Assembly: GCA_021200395.1 (NCBI GenBank)
Contig: JAJQGQ010000058.1
Location: forward strand, 1-7,895
Direction of reading: 5' to 3'
Length of the DNA stretch: 7,895 nucleotides
Source: Erysipelotrichaceae bacterium
GTDB taxonomy: Bacteria > Bacillota_I > Bacilli_A > Erysipelotrichales > Coprobacillaceae
The notes under the pieces were generated by a model. The model did no database searches. It was not told where the DNA came from and saw only the letters and a program-made list of their open reading frames with translations. Position 1 is the first letter of the stretch. Every line of letters begins with the position of its first letter. A program made the translations under genes and the position numbers. Positions 1 to 7,335 of this stretch are shown here, in pieces.

Positions 1-22
1 CAATAAGTTTCTATTTAAAGGT

Positions 23-71
23 TTAATAATCTGTTATGATATAACTGTAAAAAGAAAACCTCTTTTTACAG
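23..71. repeat. 11-bp perfect inverted repeat beside weak promoter-like elements
   Basis: CTGTAAAAAGA (45-55) and TCTTTTTACAG (61-71) are perfect complements around a 5-nt spacer (56-60). No U-run follows on either strand, so it is not an obvious intrinsic terminator. On the minus strand TTTACA (46-51) lies 17 nt from TATTAA (23-28), a weak promoter pointing out of the window, with the left arm overlapping the -35; an operator role is possible. On the plus strand an extended -10 TGTTATGAT (32-40) sits just upstream, which would place the repeat at the 5' end of a short RNA. Neither reading is proven. Confidence 0.4.
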
Positions 72-127
72 CAAATTCCTTTCTTAATAGTTGTGTTAAA
101 TCAAACCATTTCAAAGTACAAGTACAA

Positions 128-158
128 GAAAAACGATATCATCATGATATCGCTTTTT
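128..158. terminator. Bidirectional intrinsic terminator at the end of the arg operon
   Basis: CGATATCA (134-141) and TGATATCG (145-152) form an 8-bp perfect stem with a 3-nt loop. A-runs lie on the left and T-runs on the right, so both strands give a hairpin followed by a U-run. On the minus strand it lies about 27-50 nt after the argF stop and should end the operon transcript. On the plus strand it would stop transcription entering from the left edge. The A/U runs can also extend the stem. Confidence 0.85.
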
Positions 159-163
159 CTTTC

Positions 164-179
164 TATTTCCCGGGAAATA
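164..179. repeat. 16-bp perfect palindrome after argF
   Basis: TATTTCCCGGGAAATA is a perfect palindrome 5 nt downstream of the argF stop. In RNA it could fold as a 6-bp stem with a CCGG loop, just ahead of the terminator hairpin. It may shape the 3' end of the operon mRNA or be a protein site; the sequence does not decide. Confidence 0.4.
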
Positions 180-184
180 TAATA

Positions 185-1183
185 TTAAAGTTTTGATAAA
201 TCACCAATAGTAGCAACCATAACTGCTTTGATTGTATGCATTCTGTTTTCTGCTTCATCAAAGACAACAGAATTCTTAGATCTGAAGACTTCATCTTCAA
301 CCTCTCTAATATCAATGCCTTGATCATGTTTTGCTTTCGCTACCTCTGTTTCAAAATCATGGAATGAAGGAAGACAATGCATAAATAATGTTTCTTTACC
401 TGTCTTACTCATCATTTCAGTTGTAACCTTATATGGTGTTAACATTTCTACACGTGGTTTATAAAGGCTTTCGTCTTCACCCATACTTACCCAAATATCT
501 GTATAGATAACATCTGCATCTTTAACTGCGTAATCCACATCATCTGTAATTTCAAACTTTCCACCTGATTTTTCAGCTTCTTTTTGACAATATGCTATCA
601 CTTCAGGATCAACATCTAATGATTTTGGACCCAAAGCTACAAAATGCATACCCATTTTAGCAGCACCATACATTAGACCATAACATACATTATTTCTAAT
701 ATCACCACTGAATACCATTTTGACTTCACTGACAGGTTTTCCTAAATGTTCTTCAATTGTTAGGAAATCAGCCAATGTTTGCGTTGGATGATCAACATCT
801 GTTAGACCATTCCAAACAGGAACACCTGAATAATTCATTAAATCTTCTACTGTCTTTTGTGCAAAACCTCTAAATTCAATACCATCATACATTCTTCCTA
901 GAACTTTTGCTGTATCTTCAATAGATTCTTTTTTACCCATTTGTGAATTACTTAAGAAAGTGACATGCGCACCTTCGTCATAAGCTGCAACTTCAAAGGC
1001 ACATCTTGTACGTGTTGATGTTTTTTCAAATAATAATACAACATTTTTACCTTCTAGAGTTTTACCTACTCTTCCTTGTTTTTTAGCTTCTTTTAATTGT
1101 TTCGCAATGTCTAATAAGTATCTTATTTCTTCTTGTGTATAATCTTTTAAAGTTAAAAAACTTCTATTCTTTAAATCAACCAT
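185..1183 (-). CDS. argF: Ornithine carbamoyltransferase (last gene of arg operon)
   Basis: Transfers the carbamoyl group of carbamoyl phosphate to ornithine, making citrulline in the cytoplasm. The 332-residue protein shows the carbamoyl-phosphate motif STRTR (56-60), HPTQ (132-135), the ornithine-binding SMG loop (233-235, in DIWVSMGEDE) and the catalytic HCLP motif (269-272). The ATG lies 6 nt after AGGAGG (1190-1195), which overlaps the argB stop; the intergenic gap is 10 nt. Its length, the KESIEDTAKVLGRMYDG segment and the C-terminal ENRMHTIKAVMVAT segment look like the long E. coli ArgI/ArcB type, not the shorter Bacillus ArgF type. Its place at the end of a complete biosynthetic operon argues for an anabolic role, but sequence alone does not exclude a recruited catabolic (ArcB-type) enzyme. 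The usual GDARNN motif reads GDIRNN here. Confidence 0.96.
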   Translation of the reverse strand: MVDLKNRSFLTLKDYTQEEIRYLLDIAKQLKEAKKQGRVGKTLEGKNVVLLFEKTSTRTRCAFEVAAYDEGAHVTFLSNSQMGKKESIEDTAKVLGRMYDGIEFRGFAQKTVEDLMNYSGVPVWNGLTDVDHPTQTLADFLTIEEHLGKPVSEVKMVFSGDIRNNVCYGLMYGAAKMGMHFVALGPKSLDVDPEVIAYCQKEAEKSGGKFEITDDVDYAVKDADVIYTDIWVSMGEDESLYKPRVEMLTPYKVTTEMMSKTGKETLFMHCLPSFHDFETEVAKAKHDQGIDIREVEDEVFRSKNSVVFDEAENRMHTIKAVMVATIGDLSKL

Positions 1184-1188
1184 TGTTT

Positions 1189-1196
1189 ACCTCCTA
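1189..1196 (-). promoter_or_regulatory. argF ribosome binding site overlapping argB stop
   Basis: The minus strand reads TAGGAGG, where TAG is the argB stop codon and AGGAGG is a consensus Shine-Dalgarno 6 nt before the argF ATG. The overlap favours reinitiation or coupling between argB and argF. Confidence 0.8.
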
Positions 1197-2054
1197 TCTT
1201 GTAAACATTGTGCCAATACCATCTCTTGATAGCATCTCTATTAATATAGAATGAGGTATTCTACCATCAATAATAACAGCTTTATCCACATGTTGACGAA
1301 GTGCTCTGACACAACAATCAACCTTTGGTATCATACCACCACTAATAATACCTTTATCTACTAATCCTTTAACTTCATATACATGAACCAAAGGAATCAA
1401 TGAATCTTCATCATCTTTATCTTTTAATAAGCCAGGAATATCTGAAACTAATATCATATTTTCTGCTCCTACAGCACTAGCAATTTCAGCTGCTGCTGTA
1501 TCAGCATTAATATTATATGTATGACCTTCCTCGTCAGTACCAACACTGGCAATAACAGGAATATAACCTTTATCTAATAGGTCATTAATAATATGTTGGT
1601 TGATATATTCAACATCACCTACATAACCTAGATCATCTTCACCTTCATGTTTTTTGGCAACTATCAGTTGATTATCAATACCACTAATACCTACGGCATT
1701 GCCACCTTTTTGCATGATAAGCTTTACTAAATCTTTATTAGTTTTACCAGCTAATACCATTTGTACAACATCAATTGTTTCTTCATCTGTATATCTTAAT
1801 CCATTGATAAATTTAGATTCTTTACCAATTTTCTTTAATTGTTGATTAATTTCAGGTCCACCACCATGGACTAGAATAACCTTCACACCAATTTCAGATA
1901 ATAAAACAACATCAGTAATGACATTCATCTTTAATTCTTCATTGATCATGGCATTACCACCATATTTAATAACAACTATCTTATCATTATACTTTTGAAT
2001 ATAAGGTAAAGCTTGTGATAATATTTCTGCTTTTAATATCGCACTCTTATTCAT
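1194..2054 (-). CDS. argB: Acetylglutamate kinase
   Basis: Phosphorylates N-acetylglutamate with ATP, the second step of ornithine synthesis, in the cytoplasm. This is an amino-acid-kinase fold. Numbered from the GTG at 2060, motifs are KYGGNA (32-37), HGGGP (65-69), the NINADTAAAEIA segment (183-194) and GGMIPK (241-246). A roughly 20-residue N-terminal extension precedes the first strand, as in hexameric arginine-inhibited kinases, and the GIGTM C-terminus also fits that class; feedback inhibition is therefore inferred. The open frame extends to GTG at 2058-2060, but GGGAG (2063-2067) lies only 2 nt from it. The ATG at 2052-2054 is 8 nt away, so I choose that start (286 residues). The gap from the argJ stop is 12 nt. 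Confidence 0.95.
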   Translation of the reverse strand: MNKSAILKAEILSQALPYIQKYNDKIVVIKYGGNAMINEELKMNVITDVVLLSEIGVKVILVHGGGPEINQQLKKIGKESKFINGLRYTDEETIDVVQMVLAGKTNKDLVKLIMQKGGNAVGISGIDNQLIVAKKHEGEDDLGYVGDVEYINQHIINDLLDKGYIPVIASVGTDEEGHTYNINADTAAAEIASAVGAENMILVSDIPGLLKDKDDEDSLIPLVHVYEVKGLVDKGIISGGMIPKVDCCVRALRQHVDKAVIIDGRIPHSILIEMLSRDGIGTMFTR

Positions 2055-2061
2055 AAACACA

Positions 2062-2069
2062 TCTCCCTA
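2062..2069 (-). promoter_or_regulatory. argB ribosome binding site that decides the start
   Basis: The minus strand reads TAGGGAGA, with the argJ stop TAG fused to the Shine-Dalgarno. Spacing to the ATG at 2054 is normal (8 nt), while spacing to the GTG at 2060 is too short. This supports the start two codons inside the longest frame. Confidence 0.7.
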
Positions 2070-3281
2070 TGTTCTATAATCACCATTAATCTTAACATAA
2101 TCATATGTTAGATCACATCCCCAAGCAGTAGCAGCATATTCACCATCATGTAAATCAATAAAGATTTCAACTTCATCTTCACTTAAAACCTTTAAGGCAA
2201 CATCTTCATCAAAAGGATATCCTCTACCATTTTGACAAACAATAAACTTACCAATAACGCTACCTAATTCAACATCTATCTTATCAACATCTAAATTTGC
2301 TTCACTATATCCAATCGCACATAAGATTCTACCCCAATTAGCATCCTTACCAAACATCGCTGCTTTAAATAAAGAACTTGTAATAACTGATTTAGCTACT
2401 ATTTTTGCATCTTTTGTTGTACATGCATTCTTCACATGACAAGTCAATAACTTTGTAGCTCCTTCACCATCTTTAGCAATGCCTCTAGATAAGCATGTAC
2501 AAATATACATTAACGCATCTTTAAATACTTGATAATCATCATTTTCTTCATCGATTTCACTGTTTCCTGCTAAACCATTACATAAAACAGATAACATATC
2601 ATTCGTAGATGTATCGCCGTCTACACTTACCATATTAAATGTATCAGCAACAACCTCTAAAATAACTTTTTGTAGCATATCTTTTGAAATAGCAACATCA
2701 CTTGTCACAAAAGCTAACATTGTTGCCATATTAGGATGAATCATCCCACTACCTTTAGCGATGGCACCAATATGACAAGTTTTTCCATCTAACTCAAATT
2801 CCACAGCATATTCTTTTTGTACTGTATCAGTTGTCATGATTCCAGCACAAGCATCACTACTACCATTTTCATTTAAGCTTTCTACTAATTCATGCATATG
2901 TGTTTCAAATGGTTCTAACGATAAAGGTAAACCAATAACACCAGTTGATGCAATAATGATATCAGATGCATCTATACCTAATTCTTTAGCAGCTAAATCA
3001 CACATTCCATTGGCTATTTCAATACCATTTTCATTACATGTATTGGCATTACCGCTATTGCACAATACCGCAATAGCTTCATTATTTTGCAAGTGTTCCT
3101 TAGTTACATAAATAGGGGCACCTTTGACTTTATTTTGTGTATATGTACTTGCAGCATTGCACATAACATCACTTAAAATGAGCGAGAAATCTTTCTTGGA
3201 TTTATTTTTTCTGACACCACAGTGAATTCCTGCAGCTTTAAAACCAATAGGTGCACAAACACCTCCTTGAATATCTTTCAT
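2067..3281 (-). CDS. argJ: Glutamate N-acetyltransferase / ornithine acetyltransferase
   Basis: Moves the acetyl group from N-acetylornithine to glutamate, releasing ornithine and recycling acetylglutamate. Bifunctional members also make acetylglutamate from acetyl-CoA. The 404-residue product is full length. It contains STGVIG (112-117) and the self-cleavage motif KGSGMIHPNMATML (176-189), with Thr187 as the new N-terminal nucleophile, giving predicted alpha (1-186) and beta (187-404) chains. The C-terminus YVKINGDYRT is typical of the family. The start ATG lies 5 nt after AGGAGG (3287-3292), which overlaps the argC stop (TAAAGGAGG). No argA or argE is visible here, fitting the cyclic pathway; whether this copy is mono- or bifunctional cannot be read from the sequence. 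It is relatively Cys-rich. Confidence 0.96.
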   Translation of the reverse strand: MKDIQGGVCAPIGFKAAGIHCGVRKNKSKKDFSLILSDVMCNAASTYTQNKVKGAPIYVTKEHLQNNEAIAVLCNSGNANTCNENGIEIANGMCDLAAKELGIDASDIIIASTGVIGLPLSLEPFETHMHELVESLNENGSSDACAGIMTTDTVQKEYAVEFELDGKTCHIGAIAKGSGMIHPNMATMLAFVTSDVAISKDMLQKVILEVVADTFNMVSVDGDTSTNDMLSVLCNGLAGNSEIDEENDDYQVFKDALMYICTCLSRGIAKDGEGATKLLTCHVKNACTTKDAKIVAKSVITSSLFKAAMFGKDANWGRILCAIGYSEANLDVDKIDVELGSVIGKFIVCQNGRGYPFDEDVALKVLSEDEVEIFIDLHDGEYAATAWGCDLTYDYVKINGDYRT

Positions 3282-3286
3282 CTTAT

Positions 3287-3295
3287 CCTCCTTTA
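3287..3295 (-). promoter_or_regulatory. argJ ribosome binding site overlapping argC stop
   Basis: TAAAGGAGG on the minus strand joins the argC TAA stop directly to a consensus Shine-Dalgarno, 5 nt before the argJ ATG. Confidence 0.75.
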
Positions 3296-4324
3296 AAATG
3301 ATGGTGCAGCCATCTTTATTCCTTTTGTTTCTTCTAAACCATACATAATATTCATATTTTGTATAGCTTGACCCGCAGCACCTTTAACCATATTATCTAT
3401 AGCTGATACAACAATGACTTGATGATATCTAGGTTCATAATGTAATGATATATCACAATAATTAGAATATTTCACAAATTTTAAATCAGCTACTTTACCA
3501 TTCAATACTCTAATAAAATATTCATCATCATAATATTTATGATAAGCACTCATAACATCATCAAAAGTGACATCTTCTTTCAATTTAACATACATTGTAG
3601 AAACAATACCTCTATTAATTGGTAACAAATGAGGTACAAATGTTACATGAATATCTTCATTGGCCATTTTAGATAATTCCTGTTCAATTTCTGGTGTATG
3701 ACGATGATTTCCTATTTTATAAGGATGGAATGATTCATTACATCTAGGGAAGTGTGAATCTTCTGTTAAAGTTTTTCCTGCACCTGTTGTCCCAGATTTA
3801 GAGTCAATGACTATATCATTATTAAGGTTGAAATGTTCACTTAATAATGGATATAAACCTAAAGTAATAGATGTAGGATAACAACCTGGATTACCAATAA
3901 TAGTGGCATTCTTAATCTTATCACGATTCACTTCACTTAAACCATAAACTTGTTTTTTATGAAGTTCCTTTTCACTATAATCTTTACCATACCATTCTTT
4001 ATAATCCGCTTCATTATCTAATCTAAAATCAGCCCCTAAATCAATAAACTTCTTCCCATGTTCATCACAAAACTTGGCATACTTTTCACTAATACCAGCA
4101 GGAAGTGATGCAAAAATCATTTCAGCTTTATGAAGAACAGCATCATCACTTTCAAAAAATCTATCATCATAGCCATAAAAAGCTGGATACAAATCAGAAA
4201 TTGATTGACCAATATAACTTTGTGAGCTTACAGCCACAACTTCTACTTCATCATGCCCCAATAATAATCTATACAATTCGATGCCAGCATAACCACTTGC
4301 ACCAATAATCCCTACTTTAATCAT
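3293..4324 (-). CDS. argC: N-acetyl-gamma-glutamyl-phosphate reductase
   Basis: Reduces acetylglutamyl phosphate (the ArgB product) with NADPH to acetylglutamate semialdehyde. The 343-residue protein begins with the Rossmann motif GASGYAG (8-14). It carries the catalytic cysteine Cys148 in GNPGCYPTS (144-152), followed by SGTTGAGK (177-184) and the HRHTPEIEQE block (207-216), which supplies the conserved histidine. These are diagnostic for ArgC within the semialdehyde dehydrogenase family. The start ATG overlaps the argH stop codon by ATGA (4-nt overlap), and GGAGG (4332-4336) lies 7 nt upstream inside argH, so translation is probably coupled. The product would feed an ArgD aminotransferase, which is not encoded in this operon. 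Confidence 0.96.
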   Translation of the reverse strand: MIKVGIIGASGYAGIELYRLLLGHDEVEVVAVSSQSYIGQSISDLYPAFYGYDDRFFESDDAVLHKAEMIFASLPAGISEKYAKFCDEHGKKFIDLGADFRLDNEADYKEWYGKDYSEKELHKKQVYGLSEVNRDKIKNATIIGNPGCYPTSITLGLYPLLSEHFNLNNDIVIDSKSGTTGAGKTLTEDSHFPRCNESFHPYKIGNHRHTPEIEQELSKMANEDIHVTFVPHLLPINRGIVSTMYVKLKEDVTFDDVMSAYHKYYDDEYFIRVLNGKVADLKFVKYSNYCDISLHYEPRYHQVIVVSAIDNMVKGAAGQAIQNMNIMYGLEETKGIKMAAPSF

Positions 4325-5700
4325 TTTAGTACCTCCAATTGATCCTTCATCAGTTGAATTGATTTCTTGACTGCTTCAGGTGAAGGACCTCCATCTACTA
4401 ATCTATTTTTAACACAAGTATCTAATGAAATAGCTTCATAAACACTCTCTTCAAACGTTTCATCATATGACTTATAAACATCCAATGATAAAGTCTCTAA
4501 TACTTCATCATGATCAATACAATAAGCGACTAATTGACCTACTGTCTTATAAGCATCTCTAAATGCTTTACCATGTTTCACTAAATAATCCGCACAATCT
4601 GTTGCATTAATAAATCCTTTAGCTGCAAATTCACGCATCTTTTTTGGATATACTTTCATTGTTCTAAGCATATCAGTAAATACTGGTAAACATAATTTCA
4701 CTGTATCAATGGCATCAAACAATGCTTCTTTATCTTCCTGCATATCTTTATTATAAGCTAAAGGTAATCCTTTCATCATGGTAAGTAATGCATTATTATC
4801 ACCAATAACTCTTGCAGTTTTTCCTCTAACAAGCTCAGCTATATCAGGATTTTTCTTTTGTGGCATAATAGATGATCCGGTAGCATAAGCATCGTCTAAT
4901 TCAATATACTTATATTCCCAAGAACACCACAAAATCATCTCTTCACTAAATCTTGATAAATGTGTCATAATGAGTGCTAAATCATTCGCTAATTCAATCG
5001 CATAATCTCTATCACTCACACCATCTAGTGAATTATGACATATATCTTTCATATCTAATTGTTGTGCAACATAGTATCTATCTATTGGATAAGTTGTGGT
5101 AGCTAAGGCACCACTTCCTAAAGGTGATACATTCATTCTATCAAAACAATCATCTAATCTTGTAATATCACGATAAAACATCTGGGCATAAGCCATTAAG
5201 TGATGGCCAAATGTTATAGGCTGGGCACGTTGAAGATGGGTATAACCACACATAATGGTTTCTGTATGTTTTGATGCTTGATCCATAATGACTTCTATAA
5301 TATCTATTAACATTTGTCTTATTTCTTTGATTTCATCACGTGTATATAAACGCAAATCTAAAGCAACTTGATCATTACGTGATCTTGCAGTATGTAGTTT
5401 TTTACCACTGATTGGATATTTCTTTGTGAGTTCACTTTCAATAAACATATGAATATCTTCAGCATTAGGATCAAATAATAATTCTCCACTTTCTAAATCT
5501 GCTAAAATCTCATCTAAACCTGTTAATATTTCATTCAAATTATTTTCATCAATAATACCTTGTTTACATAACATTTTTGCATGAGCCTTACTTCCCATAA
5601 TATCATGTTTATACATTCTTGCATCAAAAGATATTGATGAATTAAAAGCATTCACATCTTCATTTATTTCTTTTTTAAATCTTCCAGCCCATAAAGCCAT
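4321..5700 (-). CDS. argH: Argininosuccinate lyase
   Basis: Splits argininosuccinate into arginine and fumarate, the final step. It belongs to the fumarase/aspartase superfamily and acts as a homotetramer with shared active sites. Numbered from the ATG at 5700, motifs are HTARSRNDQ (103-111), the catalytic-His block YTHLQRAQP (153-161) and the signature GSSIMPQKKNPD (275-286), which holds the catalytic serine loop. The open frame reaches GTG at 5709 and also has ATG at 5706, but AGGAG (5709-5713) is at or over those codons and lies 8 nt before the ATG at 5700. MALWAGRF is also the usual ArgH N-terminus, so I choose 459 residues. The stop overlaps the argC start (ATGA). Confidence 0.97.
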   Translation of the reverse strand: MALWAGRFKKEINEDVNAFNSSISFDARMYKHDIMGSKAHAKMLCKQGIIDENNLNEILTGLDEILADLESGELLFDPNAEDIHMFIESELTKKYPISGKKLHTARSRNDQVALDLRLYTRDEIKEIRQMLIDIIEVIMDQASKHTETIMCGYTHLQRAQPITFGHHLMAYAQMFYRDITRLDDCFDRMNVSPLGSGALATTTYPIDRYYVAQQLDMKDICHNSLDGVSDRDYAIELANDLALIMTHLSRFSEEMILWCSWEYKYIELDDAYATGSSIMPQKKNPDIAELVRGKTARVIGDNNALLTMMKGLPLAYNKDMQEDKEALFDAIDTVKLCLPVFTDMLRTMKVYPKKMREFAAKGFINATDCADYLVKHGKAFRDAYKTVGQLVAYCIDHDEVLETLSLDVYKSYDETFEESVYEAISLDTCVKNRLVDGGPSPEAVKKSIQLMKDQLEVLK

Positions 5701-5708
5701 TGTCATCA

Positions 5709-5714
5709 CTCCTA
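5709..5714 (-). promoter_or_regulatory. argH ribosome binding site that decides the start
   Basis: TAGGAG on the minus strand combines the argG stop TAG with the Shine-Dalgarno. It is 8 nt from the ATG at 5698-5700, but only 2 nt from the ATG at 5704-5706 and touching the GTG at 5707-5709. The inner ATG is therefore the likely start. Confidence 0.75.
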
Positions 5715-6932
5715 TTTATTTCTTTTTTGATCTAATAAAGCTTTTACTTTAATAGGTAATCCATATAAGTTAATGAATCCTTGAGAATCCATTTGATTAT
5801 AATCTTCATCTTCTCCAAATGAAGCAGTTTGTTCACTATATAAAGTATCAGGTGAAGTCATACCTGCTTCAATAATATTACCTTTATATAATTTTAATTT
5901 AACATCACCATTAACACTCTTTTGTGTTTCATCCACAAATGCTAATAAAGCTTTAGTTAAAGGTGTATACCATTGACCATTATATAAAATATCAGCTAAT
6001 TTTAATCCAACTGTTTGTTTAAAATGTTGTGTTTCTTTATCTAAGCAGATTTCTTCTAAATCAGCATGTGCCTTATAAAGAATTGTTCCACCTGGTGTTT
6101 CATAAACGCCTCTAGATTTCATACCCACTAATCTATTTTCAACCATATCCATGACACCAATACCATTAGCACCACCAATTTTATTTAATTTTTGAATTAA
6201 TGTAACACCATTCATTTCTTCACCATTTAAAGCAACTGGTTCACCATTCTTAAATGTTAAAGTAATATATGTAGGTGTATCTGGTGCTTTTTCTGGAGTG
6301 ACACCTAATTCAAGAATCTTATCATAATCTGGTTCATTAGCAGGATTTTCTAAGTCTAAACCTTCATGAGATAAATGCCATAAGTTTTTATCTTTTGAGT
6401 AGTTAGTTTCTCTATTAATCTTTAATGGAATATTTCTTGCTTCTGCATATTCTATTTCATCTTCTCTACTCTTTAACTCCCATACTCTCCAAGGAGCAAT
6501 AATATCTAATTCTGGAGCAAAAGCTTTAATAGTTAATTCAAATCTAACTTGGTCATTACCTTTACCAGTACATCCATGACAAATGGCATCTGCACCTTCT
6601 GCTTTAGCAATTTCTACTAATTTTTTAGCAATAATTGGTCTCGCAAGAGAAGTACCTAATAAATATTTATTTTCATAAATAGCATTAGCTTTAATAGCAG
6701 GGAAAATAAAATCATAAACAAATTCTTTCTTACAATCTGCACAATAGTATTTAGAAGCTCCTGTAGCAAGGGCTTTTTCTTCCAATCCTTCTAATTCCTC
6801 TGGACCTTGTCCAACATCTCCAGCCACTGCAATAACTTCACAACCATAATTTTCTTTTAACCATGCAATAATAATTGAAGTATCCAAACCACCTGAATAA
6901 GCTAAAACGACTTTCTTGTATTTCTTTTCCAT
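5712..6932 (-). CDS. argG: Argininosuccinate synthase (first gene of arg operon)
   Basis: Condenses citrulline and aspartate using ATP, giving argininosuccinate for ArgH. The 406-residue protein has the N-type ATP pyrophosphatase P-loop AYSGGLDTS (11-19), LLGTSLARP (91-99), HGCTGKGNDQVRFE (119-132) and the NLWHLSHEG segment (183-191), all typical of ArgG. Length matches the roughly 400-residue bacterial norm. The ATG is 8 nt after AAAGGAG. It is promoter-proximal, directly behind an arginine-specific T-box leader, so its expression and that of the whole operon should rise when arginine tRNA is uncharged. Placing the argGH pair ahead of argCJBF makes the citrulline-to-arginine steps the first translated. 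No missing catalytic residues were noticed. Confidence 0.97.
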   Translation of the reverse strand: MEKKYKKVVLAYSGGLDTSIIIAWLKENYGCEVIAVAGDVGQGPEELEGLEEKALATGASKYYCADCKKEFVYDFIFPAIKANAIYENKYLLGTSLARPIIAKKLVEIAKAEGADAICHGCTGKGNDQVRFELTIKAFAPELDIIAPWRVWELKSREDEIEYAEARNIPLKINRETNYSKDKNLWHLSHEGLDLENPANEPDYDKILELGVTPEKAPDTPTYITLTFKNGEPVALNGEEMNGVTLIQKLNKIGGANGIGVMDMVENRLVGMKSRGVYETPGGTILYKAHADLEEICLDKETQHFKQTVGLKLADILYNGQWYTPLTKALLAFVDETQKSVNGDVKLKLYKGNIIEAGMTSPDTLYSEQTASFGEDEDYNQMDSQGFINLYGLPIKVKALLDQKRNK

Positions 6933-6940
6933 TTTTATTT

Positions 6941-6948
6941 CTCCTTTT
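6941..6948 (-). promoter_or_regulatory. argG ribosome binding site
   Basis: AAAAGGAG on the minus strand, 8 nt before the argG ATG. It lies about 25 nt past the T-box terminator, so it is present only in readthrough transcripts. Confidence 0.8.
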
Positions 6949-6970
6949 CTTTATATAAAATCATTGATAG

Positions 6971-7004
6971 AATTAAAAACGCCTCTGGAAAAATCCAGAG
7001 ACGT
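6971..7004 (-). terminator. T-box regulated intrinsic terminator
   Basis: On the minus strand ACGTCTCTGG (7004-6995) pairs with CCAGAGGCGT (6988-6979) around a 6-nt loop, a 10-bp stem with one U-G pair, followed by a U-run. Its 5' arm is also the 3' arm of the antiterminator, so the two folds exclude each other. Confidence 0.9.
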
Positions 7005-7027
7005 AAAAGTACGCGGTACCACTCTAG
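6995..7027 (-). promoter_or_regulatory. T-box antiterminator
   Basis: On the minus strand CUAGAG (7027-7022) can pair with CUCUGG (7000-6995), and GCG (7014-7012) with CGU (7003-7001). These enclose the conserved 7-nt bulge UGGUACC (7021-7015), whose UGGU pairs with an NCCA tRNA end. The variable base U predicts a discriminator A on the tRNA. This matches the canonical T-box antiterminator. Confidence 0.88.
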
Positions 7028-7210
7028 TTGTTATTGCTAACCCCTCAAACCTTTAACGCAGGTCACGTTCCATTATACTTAGTTCCAATGGACACTCACA
7101 GGTGCGCTTCATCTATTATATTCTTAGTAACCTTTCACTCTGTATTACCTCGCTAAAAGTCTACAATAAACTACTCTCCTGATCAACGATTTCACTTCTA
7201 ATATGCGTTT

Positions 7211-7239
7211 ATCATACAGTGATACTTTTTATTTGTCAA
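7211..7239 (-). promoter_or_regulatory. Sigma-A promoter of the arg operon
   Basis: On the minus strand TTGACA (7239-7234) is followed after exactly 17 nt by TATGAT (7216-7211): a perfect -35 and a 5/6 -10. The start site would be near 7204, just upstream of the T-box Stem I. No clear arginine-repressor box was identified around it. Confidence 0.88.
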
Positions 7240-7248
7240 CTATTTTTT

Positions 7249-7293
7249 GAAATTTCCTAAATAATTTCTGTAGAAAAAGGATTTGGGAATTTC
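7249..7293. repeat. Imperfect inverted repeat between divergent promoters
   Basis: GAAATTTCC (7249-7257) can pair with GGGAATTTC (7285-7293) over 9 positions, one being a T-G mismatch pair. It lies between the arg promoter and the divergent small-ORF promoter, where a regulator could affect both. A direct echo, TGAAATATCC, occurs at 7297-7306. It may be chance in AT-rich DNA. Nothing else was seen in 7241-7335. Confidence 0.25.
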
Positions 7294-7335
7294 GTATGAA
7301 ATATCCATAGTTATATGTTAATTATCAGCAAATTA

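Larger units (their letters stand above)
6971..7204 (-). promoter_or_regulatory. Arginine-specific T-box riboswitch leader of argGHCJBF
   Basis: A T-box leader senses the ratio of uncharged to charged tRNA and lets transcription continue when the tRNA is uncharged. On the minus strand, in order, I see a Stem I start with GAUCAGGAGAGUAG (about 7172-7159), a distal arm where GGUAAU and GGUUACU can pair, the specifier region GAAG-CGC-ACC (7110-7101), a stem III region with GCGUUAAAGG, the T-box AGAGUGGUACCGCG (7025-7012), and the terminator. The specifier triplet CGC (7104-7106) codes arginine, matching the genes downstream; its register was set by analogy with the GAAG-CUC-ACC layout of leucine T-boxes. 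Together with the two entries above this accounts for most of the 441-base gap before argG. Confidence 0.92.

Noticed and set aside
2055..2060. GTG start for argB two codons upstream
   Set aside because: The ribosome binding site is about 2 nt away, too close; the ATG at 2054 has normal spacing.
2836..3111. Plus-strand open frame of 91 codons opposite argJ
   Set aside because: It lies wholly inside argJ on the other strand, has no convincing ribosome binding site, and ArgJ is unmistakable by motifs. It is a shadow frame.
4105..4308. Plus-strand open frame of 67 codons opposite argC
   Set aside because: It is antisense to the conserved N-terminus of ArgC, with low-complexity His/Gln-rich translation expected from the opposite strand.
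5701..5709. GTG or ATG starts for argH upstream of 5700
   Set aside because: The Shine-Dalgarno overlaps or abuts these codons, while the ATG at 5700 gives the typical MALW N-terminus and 8-nt spacing.
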